A program made the translations under genes and the position numbers. A model generated the notes under the pieces. The model saw only the letters and a list, made by a program, of their open reading frames with translations. It did not search any database and was not told where the DNA came from. DNA of 64,000 nucleotides from Earliella scabrosa (lineage: Eukaryota > Basidiomycota > Agaricomycetes > Polyporales > Polyporaceae): assembly GCA_022605405.1 (NCBI GenBank), contig JABYQQ010000001.1:5332001-5396000 (forward strand), read 5' to 3'. Position 1 is the first letter of the stretch. Each line of letters opens with the position of its first letter. Of this stretch, positions 11,201-22,436 are shown one piece after another.

Positions 11201-12240
11201 CCGGTCAAGATCTCCAGCGCGAAGATCAAAGCTAAGAGGCCGCGCGCGGTCTTGTCGGACGAGGAGGAGGCGGATGGGGATGCAGAGCGCGCGAGGGAGG
11301 AGAGAAGGACGGGAGAGAGGAAAGAGCGTGAACGAGAACGAGAAAGGAAGAGGGCGCGCACGAAGGCGAAGCAGAAGGACGCAGACGATGAGGACGAGAA
11401 TGCGTCCGTCCACGTCAAGGCGCATCCGAACGGCAAGTCTGCCAACGCACGGCCGAAGCCGTCTGCACCGAAGAGCGCGACGAACATCGTGCGCGCGGAC
11501 GGGTCGCGCGTGCTCGACGACGACGCGCCCGACGCTGCGGAGGTGAAGAGACGAACTGCGAAGGAGAAGAGGAAGGGGAAGGAGCGAGACGGAGTCGAAG
11601 ACCCGCTGAGCGCGTACGACCTCCCCCTGCCTGCGGCGGAGCTCGAGGGGATGCTGATCGAGACGCTGGCCACTGCGCGCGCGTCGTCGCTCGCGACAGG
11701 CGCGCTGTATGGTGCGCTGATGAGTGCGCGGCCGGCTTTGCGGGAGATGGCGCTGCCCGTTCTGAAGTCCGATAGGGAGAAAGAGAAAGAGGGGGAGAAG
11801 GAGAGGGAGAGGGAGGAGGGCGAGCCGAATCAGAAGGAGACGCAAGGACGGGGGAGGGGCGCGAAGGCGGACGCCGTGGGTCGGCGGGCGTGGGCGGGCG
11901 TGATCGAGTGCGTGCTCGAGGCGGGCTGGCGGCGGTGCGGAGTGTTTGGGAAGGTGGTGAACCAGGGCACTGTGCGTCTCTCTCTTTCTCTCCCTGTCAA
12001 TCACTTGCATCGATCGCTGACGGGAGTTTGGTGGGTGTGCAGGACGTGGCGGACCAGGAGCTGGCGCTTGAAGCGCGGTGGTTCTACGACCCCGACCGGG
12101 ACGAGGACCGGGAGCGGGCGGGAGTGGTGAGCAGCATGATGCGGCGGCCGGGGAAGAGGAGCGAGACGAAGAAGGCGAAGCAGTATTACTGGCGACCGCT
12201 GCCCAAGATCTCGCGGTGGGACGCTGAGGACGAGCTCTAG
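8286..12240 (+). CDS. Large Ser/Pro-rich, largely disordered protein of unknown function
   Basis: About 1,104 residues from three exons: 8286-8805, 9375-11971 and 12043-12240. The first intron (569 bp) is unusually long for this genome; its junction gives PITH/DDDDDIEDYAFDLDDLL in phase. The protein is dominated by Ser/Pro runs, SPSR and PSSPSSP motifs. A basic, charged middle follows with KKTKRARTPT, PRAVLSDEEEADGD and RERERKRARTKAKQKD, typical of nuclear localisation and acidic/basic patches. Only the C-terminus looks folded: helices around AELEGMLIETLATARASSLATGA and a conserved-looking end, ALEARWFYDPDRDEDRERAG and YYWRPLPKISRWD. I do not recognise the family. A nuclear or chromatin role is inferred only from composition. 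The antisense strand also has long open frames because of codon bias. Confidence 0.75.
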
Positions 12241-12649
12241 CTCTAGCCTGCGCGGAGGACGAGGCGACTTATAAGTTATGATGGTAATTTGCAGCTGTGT
12301 GGCTCGCGGCTTGTGTTTCGTATTTCGCTTCTGTGTCTGTGTCGTCGTGGTTTGTTTTGTACATCTGTGTCGGTATGTGTCGATGTCCTGTTGTGTGTTG
12401 GGAGCAGCTACATACCTTTAGTGTAGTTCCGCGGTGAACGCTAGGCGGCGTAATGTCTGTCTGTCGTACGTTTTGAATCAAAAGAAGTCCTCTTACTCTG
12501 AGCGGGTGTCGGATCTCATGTGAACTAGTTTTTCCCGTGTCCATACAGCACGTCAATATTTACGTGTCCGAAGGAGCTTTACATCGCAGGGGGACTTCGA
12601 GGCCATCGCATCGACTGAAACACTGCAGCCACCCTACCTATCAGATAAC
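12241..12649. other. Convergent 3' intergenic region
   Basis: Lies between two convergent stop codons. It is T/G-rich and holds presumed 3' UTRs; no gene seen. Confidence 0.5.
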
Positions 12650-13732
12650 CTACTCAACGCTCCCCGGTCGCAAAAACTGGTCAAGCCTCGTCCGCAGCGG
12701 ATGGCCCACCTCCAGTCCAACCGTCCGCAGCACGTCCGCAAGCCCCGCAGCCAGGCGCTGCCGTTCCTCTTCATTCTCCCCCGCCGTCTCGACCTCCGAT
12801 GGGCGCAGCAGATCTTCAACAGCGCGCGCCAGCCGCCCACCGCCCTCGCCCTCGCCCTCGAGCAGCGGCTCGATGACTTCCAGCCTGAACCTCCGGTGCG
12901 CAAGCACCGCGAGCGGAACGACGCAGTTGGGCGGGCTCGCAGCCTCGGCGTACGCTTCAATCTCCGCTACACGCTCGGGCGGGTCTTCCGGCTGGAGCCC
13001 CCACCTCTTGAGGGCCTCCTTCTTGCGCGCTTCCGCGTCCTTCCTCTTCTTCTTCTTCCCTGCGTCTCCTTGCTGGGACTGGGCTGCACCGTCACCGTCG
13101 CCGTCGGGACGGGGCTCGGGGCGGTACCAGCCGTACCCCTCGCCAACAAGCCGGCCGACGTGGTGCCGGTTGAAGTAGTTGAGGAGGCGGCTTACGGTGT
13201 GCGCGCCGGAGGCGTAGCGGGTGAAGGTGGGCACGAGGTAGTGGATGAGCGTGGTGGAGGGGGAGGCGTCGATCGGCGCACCTATGAGGAGCTCGCGCGC
13301 GACCGACTCAAAGTAGCGATCGAGGCGGACGTACAGGTCCTTTCCGGGTACGTCGGGGGGCAGCGCGTGCGGACCTGGAGGATGAAGATCAGCCGGGGTC
13401 GCTTGGACCGCTGGCCAGCGAGCGGGAGAGGAGGCACTGGGAGCGGGAGAGGAGGACGAGGTGGCGCGTGGGTTTGTGAGGTATCCGAAAAGGGCGCTGT
13501 ATATGCCCATGTAGTAGCGGGTGTCGATCACGGGGGCTTTAGAGGGGTCGTTCGTCGGCGCGCGGAAGATGTGGTCGAGTGCTGGCTCAAGATACTCCCA
13601 GAACGCCTCGAGAGTGGGGTGCTTCGGCGGCGAGGAGTTTGGCGGCGGGAGCAGTGCCTGACTCGGTTGCGCGCCGTGGCTGGTGTCGGCCGGAGGGGCG
13701 GGATTGTCAGCGGGGTTGCTCTGATCTGACAT
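12650..13732 (-). CDS. Cullin N-terminal-repeat protein lacking the cullin-homology/RING-binding half
   Basis: A single exon of 360 residues. Residues about 38-85 (HPTLEAFWEYLEPALDHIF .. RYYMGIYSALFGYLTN) match the first helices of a cullin. Residues about 130-200 (GKDLYVRLDRYFESVARELL, LIHYLVPTFTRYASGAHTVSRLLNYFNRHHV) match the next cullin repeat, including the N-R-H segment. A Lys-rich linker and PLAVLAHRRFRLEVIEPLL follow, then the protein stops. Whole cullins are 700-800 residues and continue through further repeats to the Rbx1-binding and neddylation domain, none of which is here. The protein could bind an adaptor (Skp1-like) without ligase activity; that is inference. Start chosen at MSDQ (13732), because the upstream in-frame Met would put a TATA box inside the coding sequence. 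Confidence 0.8.
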   Translation of the reverse strand: MSDQSNPADNPAPPADTSHGAQPSQALLPPPNSSPPKHPTLEAFWEYLEPALDHIFRAPTNDPSKAPVIDTRYYMGIYSALFGYLTNPRATSSSSPAPSASSPARWPAVQATPADLHPPGPHALPPDVPGKDLYVRLDRYFESVARELLIGAPIDASPSTTLIHYLVPTFTRYASGAHTVSRLLNYFNRHHVGRLVGEGYGWYRPEPRPDGDGDGAAQSQQGDAGKKKKRKDAEARKKEALKRWGLQPEDPPERVAEIEAYAEAASPPNCVVPLAVLAHRRFRLEVIEPLLEGEGEGGGRLARAVEDLLRPSEVETAGENEEERQRLAAGLADVLRTVGLEVGHPLRTRLDQFLRPGSVE

Positions 13733-13787
13733 GGTCGGGGAAGAGCGAACAGCAGGGGGAGGGCGACGGATCGATGAGTGTTTCACT

Positions 13788-13794
13788 TTTATAA
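13788..13794 (-). promoter_or_regulatory. TATA box of the cullin-N gene
   Basis: TATAAAA on the minus strand, 56 bp before the chosen ATG at 13732. It argues against the longer ORF that starts at 13807. Confidence 0.55.
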
Positions 13795-13809
13795 GATCTC
13801 GAGCCACTG

Positions 13810-15735
13810 CGGCAGGACAGCTGACGGTCCCGGATATTCAAGCGCTGGAGAACATGGCTCGAGTCACTAGTAGCCATCAAAGAGAAGGAAGGATGGCTAC
13901 CGTGAGAAGGGGCGCTGGCAGTGGGATAGGTCGAGTTGGCAGAGTACTCGTTGCGAATGCATGAGCCGGCAAGCTGGCACAAGACGAGAAGCGTAGAGAG
14001 CATGTGCTGAGATCAACCCTCCACAACTCGGAGCGTATCGAGCTTCAGAGTGAGATCGAGGTCGAGCCTGAGCGTACACTTCCACGTGTCGATGCGGAGA
14101 TCACTCGGAGGGCGCGTGAGACCGTGCATCCACGTCAGACGAAGAGGACGAGATGGAGAGGAAGGCATGCAAATACGACGGCAGGAAAAGCGGGACGAGG
14201 GACCTTTGTCCGAGTGGTTGTCGTCCTGTCGACTAACTATAGGGCTGCGCTGCGTAGCGTGCTGCGGCGTAAGTCCGTGGCGAACCGTATCGCGTAGTGA
14301 CTGAGGGACCCAAGGGCGATTCGCCGTCTGTGTGCATGGAGAGTTCGTCCTCACTTGAACGTCTCGTCCATTTGTTCTAGGGAGGAGATGCGAACTCAGT
14401 CCGGCTGTTTTCGTGAGCTGAAATCGTGGGCTTGATATCATTGTACCCGGATGAGCGTCCGGACGTCGTCGGCCAGGCGGGAGGTCTCGAGATTGCGAGC
14501 TGAAGAGATAAGTATCGTAAGTGCATGGACGTAGATGGACGTGTTCCAAGAACAGAGGTGAACAGTGGGCTCCCACGCACGCACGCTCGGCGATCTCTCG
14601 TCATCACTCTATGACAACAGGCCTAGAAATGAAGGCGGTCTGGTGGGGTCTGGTGAGCGATCACTCAATTCGTCTCATCAAAGTGAATGGTGCTCACCAG
14701 GTGCTCACGGGGGTCAAGGTGCTTGTCATCCGGACTTGAGAGCTTGGCTCACGCACTGATCGCCGCCGACGTGTTTAATACTTGATTTTCCGAGTCCGTA
14801 CGTTGTCCGTATGCATGCTATGCACTATCGTCTTCCCGTGTCTCTGCGTGTAGTACGAGACATGGGTGATTTCGATGTTGGGCTGGACACGGGATATCCG
14901 GATAGTGAGGTAGAGGTGGCCAAGGGTATGTGACACGGCCCGGCGCCCTCGTCGTGGGTGACCTGACGATCCGTTGACTTGTATACTTGCTCGGATAGGC
15001 TCGGACACGCAATCCGAGTACTGTCTAGATGGTGGCGTACGCCGTATTGTTTTCGCTACTTATCTCTGCGACGGCGCTTGCCAGCTCACTTCAGTTGGTC
15101 GTTCCCGATTGCTGCGCAATCCTGTCCTCAGAGTCAGTCGGGCATTGCCAGGCATTCGGAGCACGAGTGAGGCTGAGGATTCGATGCGGTGGAACAGGAT
15201 GGATCCAGGACGGACGGAGGAGGGAACGGACCGAGGATTTGGGCGACCGGATGCAAAAGGCGCGATGGGGAGCGCCGGCCGTGCTAGGTTATCAGAGCAC
15301 AGCCACTGAATCAGGCGCAACGTTGCGCAAGTCCTCCGTCATCGCACCTTGCAACGTGTAAGTACCCGGTAACCCAACCAACTCAAGTCTCGCGCTGTCT
15401 CGCGCTGAGGAAGCGTGGAGGCGTGCGGCGCAAGAGCGGGGAGTTCATGGCAACAGTAGTGAGACGGGCGTAACGCGCGAGATGACGCAGAGAGGGTGTA
15501 ATTGACATTGTAAGTGCTGTGATATCACTTTTGGTGTAGGCGAAACGTGTAAAAGGCTAATCGTGCCACACGCTGTCCCTCTTCGTTGCCGCACAAGTAC
15601 CCATCTGAACGTTGGTGCGCACAACGTTTGCACCGATAGCCACAACGTCAGAAGAGAGTTGCGGGCACTCCCAGGCACCTGCGTCGCGCCTGAAGGCCTG
15701 ATAGCAGTAATACGCCATATCATACCAAGGAGGAC
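13810..15735. other. 1.9 kb without a recognisable gene
   Basis: Only short, motif-free frames on both strands. No splice pattern or family similarity supports a gene. Confidence 0.45.
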
Positions 15736-16139
15736 TAGGGCTGCTCAATTCTTAGGGACGCTGGACACTGGACGCACTGAGAGCTCGTTGATGGCGGTGA
15801 TGGGCGTAAGCGAGTGTAGCCGTGCTCTCGGTTAGGAGCATTCGGAGGTCCTGGATATGGCAAGTGGCCATGAACTCAACTTGTTGCAAGCCGGATTGTC
15901 GTTCCATTTGTTCCTCCGAAAACGTCGAAAGCAGACCACATTCATGAATTTCAGTCTGCTTTCCTGCAAGCCACTACACAAGGGGAGTATACGAAGAGAT
16001 GGGCCCGTGCAGTCGTCATATGCGAAGCGCCTGCCACTGCTGGACGAGTGTTCGCTTGCTCTCGCTTACGCCCATCACCTCCATCAACGAGCTCTCAGTG
16101 CGTCCAGTGTCCAGCGTCCCTAAGAATTGAGCAGCCCTA
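15736..16139. repeat. 79-bp near-perfect inverted repeat with 246-bp spacer
   Basis: The arm at 15736-15814 (starting tagggctgctcaattctta) and the arm at 16061-16139 are reverse complements over 79 bases with one mismatch (ggcggtgatg against ggaggtgatg). Outside the matched arms similarity decays quickly. A transcript across it would fold into a long hairpin. It could be a foldback element, a MITE without clear ends, or a small-RNA source. Confidence 0.85.
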
Positions 16140-16701
16140 CTCTCGTGTTAATGGTGATCGAGCAGGGCGGCCCAGAGTTGTCGGTCGAGGTGTGTCATCA
16201 TATCGGTCTGCTCGTCCGTACGCGAGAATATTCTGCAAACGCCCTTATCTTACCAGTCGGCGCTCGGTCTTCCTCGGTCCTTGCGCGTTCGTTGCTGGCG
16301 GCAACTTGCAAGGACGAAGGTGGGAGAGTTGTCCCCGAACGACGCCGTGGCCATTGGATTGGAGCTCAGCTGGGGCCCGCTGCGCTTGGCCCAAACGAAC
16401 GCCAGAAGCCGGCGGCGTGTTGCCCCATAGTAACCCCAACCCGCCGCGTGGGCAGAGTCGGTGGCCGCCTCGTGCTGGGACGATACCGACGGCGTCGAGC
16501 GCAGTCGGCGGCGAGGGCGTTATCGTCGAGGGCGTTGTGCTGACTGGAGAGCAGGCGGAGGCGAGGCCCAAGCACCGGCTAAGGGGAACTGGGCGTGCCA
16601 AGGAGAGGGATACGCCCCCGGCATCTCGGCATGACCGTCCGGAGGGATCACATGATTGGGGCGCCCCTAAGTGGCCAAGGCTCGCTTGGCGGGCTGGGAC
16701 T
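16140..16701. other. Upstream region of the antiporter gene
   Basis: GC-rich, with open frames but no family motif. Most likely promoter DNA of the gene starting at 16766. Confidence 0.45.
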
Positions 16702-16707
16702 TATATA
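16702..16707 (+). promoter_or_regulatory. TATA box of the Ca2+/H+ antiporter gene
   Basis: tatata within ggacttatataggcc, 59 bp before the start codon at 16766. Confidence 0.55.
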
Positions 16708-16765
16708 GGCCTCCCGCCGCGGGGTCGAGACGTCGATTGCCACCCCGGTCAACAACTCAACGTGA

Positions 16766-18728
16766 ATGGGAGACAACCTCGCTTCTGATGTATCGAGCAA
16801 CGTTAACAGCGTGCACGTCCGCCCCTCCTCGGCCCTCCCCGCTGCCCTCATCGCAGAGGACGACGACGAACCCCCTAGTAGTGGCCCCAGTCACCGGTCG
16901 TCTCAAGTGACGCCGCCGCCCGGCGTCGGCCTCAAGCAGACTCCCACAGATGGCGCGACCCTCACCCCGACGACCGCTCCCCCCTCGGGCAAGCTCGCCG
17001 TCCTCAGTGAGAAGCTCCCTTTCGCCACCTCCAGTCGCCCCGTCGATGTCGACGGCGTCCAGGCCACCATCGTGCCCGCGACCCGCGGCGCCGCCATCAA
17101 GGCTCGTCTCCGGATGCTCTTCACCCCCACCAAGCCTCTGGGCCCGGAGCCGACCTACCGCGCCTCGGCCATCGCGACGATCCGCTACACGCCGCTCAAC
17201 TTCTGCTTGCTCTTCATCCCTGTCTCATGGGCACTCCACTACAGCCACCAGAGCCCGACGATGATCTTCGTGTTTTCGTGTCTTGGTATCATCCCCCTCG
17301 CCGCCCTCCTCGGTTTTGGTACGGAGCAGGTCGCGCACCGGACCAGTTCGACGGTCGGTGGCCTGCTCAACGCCACGCTTGGAAATGTTATAGAGATGAT
17401 TATTGCAGGCATCGCCCTAAGCGAGGTATGGTCCAGCTCCTGCGTGCGCGTTGTCCAAAGCTTGCTGACTGGTTTCGCCTCAGTGTAAACTAGACCTTGT
17501 ACAAAGCTCGCTTCTTGGCGGTCTGCTCAGTAACATGTTGCTTGTACTCGGAATGGCTTTCATCGGTGCGTACATCCGTAGTGGCGGTGCCTGTAGTCTG
17601 GTGACTAACGCGTTCCTCTACAGTCGGAGGCTTCCGCTTCAAGTCCCAAGAGTTCCAGCCTATGGTCGCCCAGCTGAACTCATCCTTGATGACTGTTTCC
17701 GTCATCTCGCTCATCGTTCCCGCTGCCTTCGTAAGCTCGTCTCCATAATCAATCGCCACGTTCGTCGTCTGACGCGATCTCCCTAGCACGAGTATCTGGA
17801 CGGTCGTCTCCAGGCCGGTGAAGAGATCACGCTCCTGCTCCAGCTCAGCCGTGGAAGCTCGATCATCCTCATCCTCATCTACATCGCCTACGTACGTGTC
17901 CCTTGCCGTATCGCGCGTGCCGCTTCCGCTAACGCCCTGCCCCACAGCTCGTCTTCCAGTTCTACTCGCACACGCACTTGTTCTTGGACATCGAGACCAG
18001 CTCAACCACCACGCTCGGCTCGCGCTCCCTCAGCCGCACCTCGACCACCACCACCGCGACCTCGGACCTCTCCGACCGCGACGTCCACGACAGGGACGCG
18101 ATCGCCGTCGTCGACATCGAGCGCGCCTCAACGGTGAGCGAGCTGCAGCACCTCAAGCTCAACACCTGGTTCTCGCTCGGCCTGCTCATCGTCGTCACCG
18201 TGCTCGCGTACATCACGGCCGAGTGCCTCGTCGAGTCGCTCGAGGGCCTGGTAGCTGCGCACCCGAACGTGTCCTCGGAGTGGATCACGCTCATCATCAT
18301 CCCCGTCATCTCGAACGCGGCGGAGCACACGACGGCGGTCATCGTCGCGTGCAAGGGCAAGTTTGATCTCGCGATGGGCGTCGCGATCGGGAGCTGCATC
18401 CAGATCGCGCTCTTTGTCATTCCGACGCTCGTCCTCGTCGGATGGGGGATGGGCAAGCCCCTCACGCTCTTCTTCGACCCGCTCGAGACGATCGTGCTCT
18501 TCTTCTCGGTCCTGCTCGTCAAGTTCGCGGTCGAGGACGGACGGGCGCACTGGATGAGCGGCGTCGCGCTTGTCGGTGAGTTGCTCTGTTGGTTGTGTGT
18601 GTAGCTGCGATCGTGGTGACTGACTTCGTTTGTTCGTAGGCGTGTACACGCTCATTGCGCTGTCGTTCTGGTTCTTCCCTGGCGAGTCCATCCGCTCGTT
18701 CCAGGGCCAGCCGCTCGTCTGCACATAG
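16766..18728 (+). CDS. VCX1: Vacuolar Ca2+/H+ antiporter (CaCA superfamily, VCX1 type)
   Basis: Uses the vacuolar proton gradient to move cytosolic Ca2+ into the vacuole. Six exons (16766-17425, 17484-17565, 17624-17730, 17787-17891, 17948-18575, 18640-18728) give 556 residues. A polar N-terminal tail of about 130 residues precedes the first membrane helix (TPLNFCLLFIPVSWAL). Both alpha-repeat signatures are intact: GNVIEMIIAGIAL in the first half and SNAAEHTTAVIVA in the second. An acidic/Ser-rich cytosolic loop (STTTLGSRSLSRTSTTTTAT, then SDRDVHDRDAIAVVD) separates the halves. All introns are 48-64 nt with standard ends. A TATA box sits 59 bp upstream. The long N-terminal tail may be autoinhibitory, as in plant CAX proteins; this is speculative. 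Confidence 0.95.
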
Positions 18729-19587
18729 ACGTTCGGCTTGGTAAACCAACGTGACAAACACCGTCAACGCTGCTCGCTCCCGTTCCGTTAGAGTGTCGAT
18801 CCGGTTCTCCTTTCCTCTTCTTCCCTTTCCATCCCCGCCTCTTCATGTTTTCATGCTTTCCGCTCGTACTCTTGGATCCTTGGTTATGGCCGTCATGATT
18901 CACGAACCCCGCCCGCCCCCGTCCCTCCTCCGGTCGGTGTGCGGGCGGTGACGAGTCACGACTCCGTCCATGTTGTTCTTGCCCTTGTATGCTTGCTGGA
19001 TGTCGATGTACTGTAGTTGCTGCAACATACCGCACAATGGACCCGCACGTTTTTCCGTTTCTTGTCTCGCAGATCGTCCAAGTCAAATGATGTATTTCTA
19101 CCGTCTTTCGGAGAGGTCTGCCGTCTGGTGTGAATACTAGCTCGTGTCTGGTCATTCACGTCATGTTGGTTGCGAAGAAGCTAAAGGTTACGCCTTCGTG
19201 ACGCTGCGCACGGTGTTCTAACCTGACGTCTCGCAGTTCGGGCTCCTACTGAGTTCCTATCTGACTCTATCAACTTTCGTGTCGAAGTCGCTACATGCCT
19301 ATACAGCGCTGTGCCTTTTGCGCGCGAGGGATCACAAACGCATGCCTGCTCCTTTAGAGTCGGGTGGCGCAGAGATCGCGCGGAAGTCTAACTTGACATA
19401 CATAGGGGACGTACAGGAGGTTAAGCTAGCACGAGCTTCAACCACCACTTCTCTATCTACTAGTAGCACCGCGACATCAACTCCTCGACTTCGTTCACAA
19501 ATGTATCTGGTGAGTGTGATGCCAGTGTCTTCGCTTGTCGCTCCAGCACATGAACGCGCGCGCTGTAGCCTCCTTCCCCTCTCGCCA
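18729..19587. other. 3' region and spacer without a gene
   Basis: Holds the presumed 3' UTR of the antiporter. An open frame at 19341-19509 (MPAPLESGG..) could be the 5' exon of the remnant that follows, but no in-frame splice joins them cleanly. Confidence 0.4.
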
Positions 19588-20195
19588 GGGCCGCCACCCT
19601 CGAAGCCCAAATGGGTGCGCTCTCGCTGCACTCCGAGTCCCCGCCGCAAGACCCTCCAAAGCGGCAGTACGCACTGGAAGCAGAGGCCATCCTGGCGGAG
19701 CGGATCCCGGAGTACTAACCCATCATGTCCGAGGCGGCGCTCAAGGACTTCCTGACGCTCTTCGGCGCGACGGACGAGACGCTCCCAGATCGCATCCGCC
19801 TCCTCGATGTCCCGCGCTGATCGCTTCCGGGCAGTAGGGGGTAAGTCTTGAGTCCTGAGGCCTGAGTCCCGAGCGCACGACCGGACAGTGGACCACGACC
19901 GCGCGTCCGAGTCTTCGTGACCTACTAGTGCCTCGCCCTGTCGAACCCGCCGCTCGTGCTCAGCGAATACCGGGACGCGCCGTTGCCGTCGTGGGAGGAA
20001 ACGATATTGGGGCGTGGCCGGGCCCCGGGCGCGATGAGGGAGGGAGAGGAGAGGTGGTCGGTCCCCGAGGGGCTGCATGTCACGCTGAGAAGGGGGACGC
20101 GCTGGGGAGGGATGCGGGAGGTGCTCACGTTTGTGGTTCCTACTTATCCTGTGCCTTCGCATATTGTCCAGCCGACGCCTGGAGGGGTGTACTAG
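19588..20195 (+). pseudogene. Broken coding remnant of unknown family
   Basis: A protein-like frame opens after a possible acceptor (ctctcgccag): AATLEAQMGALSLHSE .. EAEAILAERIPEY, then a TAA, then directly PIMSEAALKDFLTLFGAT .. DRIRLLDVPR and a TGA. After a further possible intron (GTAAGT at about 19839, CTACTAG at about 19928) another good frame reads ALSNPPLVLSEYRDAPLPSWE, ending at 20195 in YPVPSHIVQPTPGGVY. The pieces look like one protein interrupted by at least one in-frame stop and a phase break. I do not recognise the family. An unusual splice pattern that rescues the frame is possible. Confidence 0.35.
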
Positions 20196-22436
20196 TACTA
20201 GGGATTGCGCTTGAGGTTAGGAAGGGAGGGTTTGGGGATCCATTCGAGGCGGCGCGACGCCCCGCCGCCGGTCGTCCGCAAATCGGCACTGTATGCTGCG
20301 TAATCCCAGGCGTGACGCAGGGATGCGTCGGGTGGAGAACGTCGGTGAGTCCTATGTACATGATGAGCCATGCCTATGGTCCACTGCACGGAGGTCCCCG
20401 ATTCCAAGCCTCTCATCGTCCCGCCGGCAGCCGCGACGTACGCGCATGGACGTCAGTCACGTCACTATTCGGCCGGCAGGGAATGTGAGCGGCCGACGCC
20501 TCGAGGGCAGGAGAACGCACCGTTGCTCAAGCGCTAATGCATAATGATGGGACGAGGGACGTCCGACCTTGGCCTGCATACAGCCAGTGCAGGTCAACGA
20601 CACGACCGCAGACAGACAGCCGGGCGCGGTGGGTGGCAAGGCCGGGATTTGAAGCTGGTGCGTCACGGCATCGTCGACCGAGTCCTACATAGTCCGAGTC
20701 GTAGTCGGAGCGCTGCAGTGGCGGACGGGCTGTGCATCGCTTCCCTCGTCCGCGAGAGGTGCCTAGATTGGATGTACGTACCGTACGTACGCGCAGGCTT
20801 CTATCTAGGGCACTGGCGCATCCCCGTGATGACGACGACGAATACGATGACTGCGAGCGTGGTCGTTCGCACGCCGGACTGTCCGAGCAGGCCTCGTCCT
20901 CCGAGGGTCACTGTCTGGTCGAAGCGACGGCCGAGTCGCGCCAAAGACCACGCATCCACGAGGCGGTGGCGTCCGGATCGGAGCGTCGGAAGGTGTGGGT
21001 GTGTGAGTGTCCGTTGAAGTGGCGATGGAATGACAGGAGAGGCGGTGCAGCGTGAGCGGACGCGTGCAAGTACTGGACTGTAATCACGGTCGACGTCGAA
21101 GGCCGGAAGGGGTGTACGGCAGGAGACTACGGTCTTCAGATGGTTGCCCGCGTCCTGTCGCTTGCTGGGAACTCGAACCGTCCGCAGGAGCGCGTGTGTA
21201 GACGTTCGAGGCGCGTATGGCGGAAAAATCAGAAACGTCGCTTGCACTCCTCGAGCGTTCTGCCGTGCTCGCAGAGGTTTCAGCGAGTCGGTGGCCGGCC
21301 GCATTTGGATCAGGTTCTCGCCGTGGACGTCGAAGGTGCTTCTTATTGATGTTATGGGAAGTCTTTGCCCGACTTTCATCGACGCGATCGAAATTGGCCG
21401 AGCGGCGGGAAGGACGGAGGGATGACAATGACCGGCCGAACGGTGGTGCGGGGTTTGAGCGATCGACGTCCGTACTATATGCGATCGCAATGTCGACCGG
21501 GCGGCTTCGAGCTCGGGTGGACCGGGTGAGACCGTGCGCGGTGGGTGTCCTGCTGGAGGATGGCTTGTACATGGCGCGCTCGTCGGAGCACGGGTTCATG
21601 CGGTGTGCCAAGTCCACGTTAGGAGCGAGGAAGGGACTCCGGCGTGAGGCTGCAGGCCAGCTGGAGCGGCGTGTGGTGCCAGGCGCGAAGGGTTGAGGGT
21701 TGTATACGTCCGGGCTGAGAGGGCGGGAGTCAGTGCGAGTGGATGCACCGGAGTAGGAAGAGGGACGGAGCGTCCGCGGTCGAGGACGTTCGGCAGCTGG
21801 CCGGCGTCCATCCGAGTCCTGGAGGAGCGGGCGTGACTCATCCCTCTTGAGTACTTCCTACTACGGCGCTGCAAGCGAAGGCGCGTGTGTGCTGGACGTA
21901 GCAGATAGAGTTGCGTCGCGAGTCGCGTGGGGCGAACGTTGCCGGAGCTGGTGCCGGCCAACCAAACGTCGTCCGTGTCGCGATCGGTCGAGCATTGCCC
22001 GACTGGAAAGAGAACTTTGGTTCCGTTCAGGTCCGTCCCCTACCGCCATAAGGCTGCACGTCAGCTAGAGTTCAGATTGCAGACCGCGATCATCGATCGA
22101 GCGTTGCACATCGGACGTTGGACGTTGCGTGGTGCATCATCGGCGATCGGAGCATAAGCGAACAACAGGAACAACGCGCCAAAGAGTGGGTGCACTAAGT
22201 ACGATGACGGTAGGAGGAGGGAAAAAGCCTCGGATCCAGCCTGCCAGGGAGAAAGCGGTGGTGGTGTCGTAACTGGCGGCACCCGTCCGACGAGCGGACG
22301 GCAAGGCGACGGAGGACATGGGAACACGGACCAGCATTGGACGAGCAGTGGGCGTGCGCGGGCGGGCGGGAATCGGGTTAATGGATGGTTGGATCCGGAG
22401 AAGGAGCAGAAGACGCGATGGGCGCCGCAGCATATC
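20196..22436. other. 2.2 kb without a recognisable gene
   Basis: Many short open frames in all phases reflect GC content. None has motifs or credible introns. The stretch leads into the tandem repeats at 22437. Confidence 0.4.

Noticed and set aside
10281..12010. Several long open frames (237-362 residues) antisense to the disordered protein
   Set aside because: They mirror the GC-rich, third-position-biased sense exon, consist of Ser/Arg/Pro low complexity and have no motifs.
13733..13807. Upstream in-frame start (MARDLIKVKHSS) for the cullin-N gene
   Set aside because: The extra codons contain the TATAAAA element and lack cullin similarity.
15557..15835. Small overlapping frames at the left arm of the inverted repeat
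   Set aside because: Both strands are equally open, the frames run into the repeat arm and no family is recognisable.
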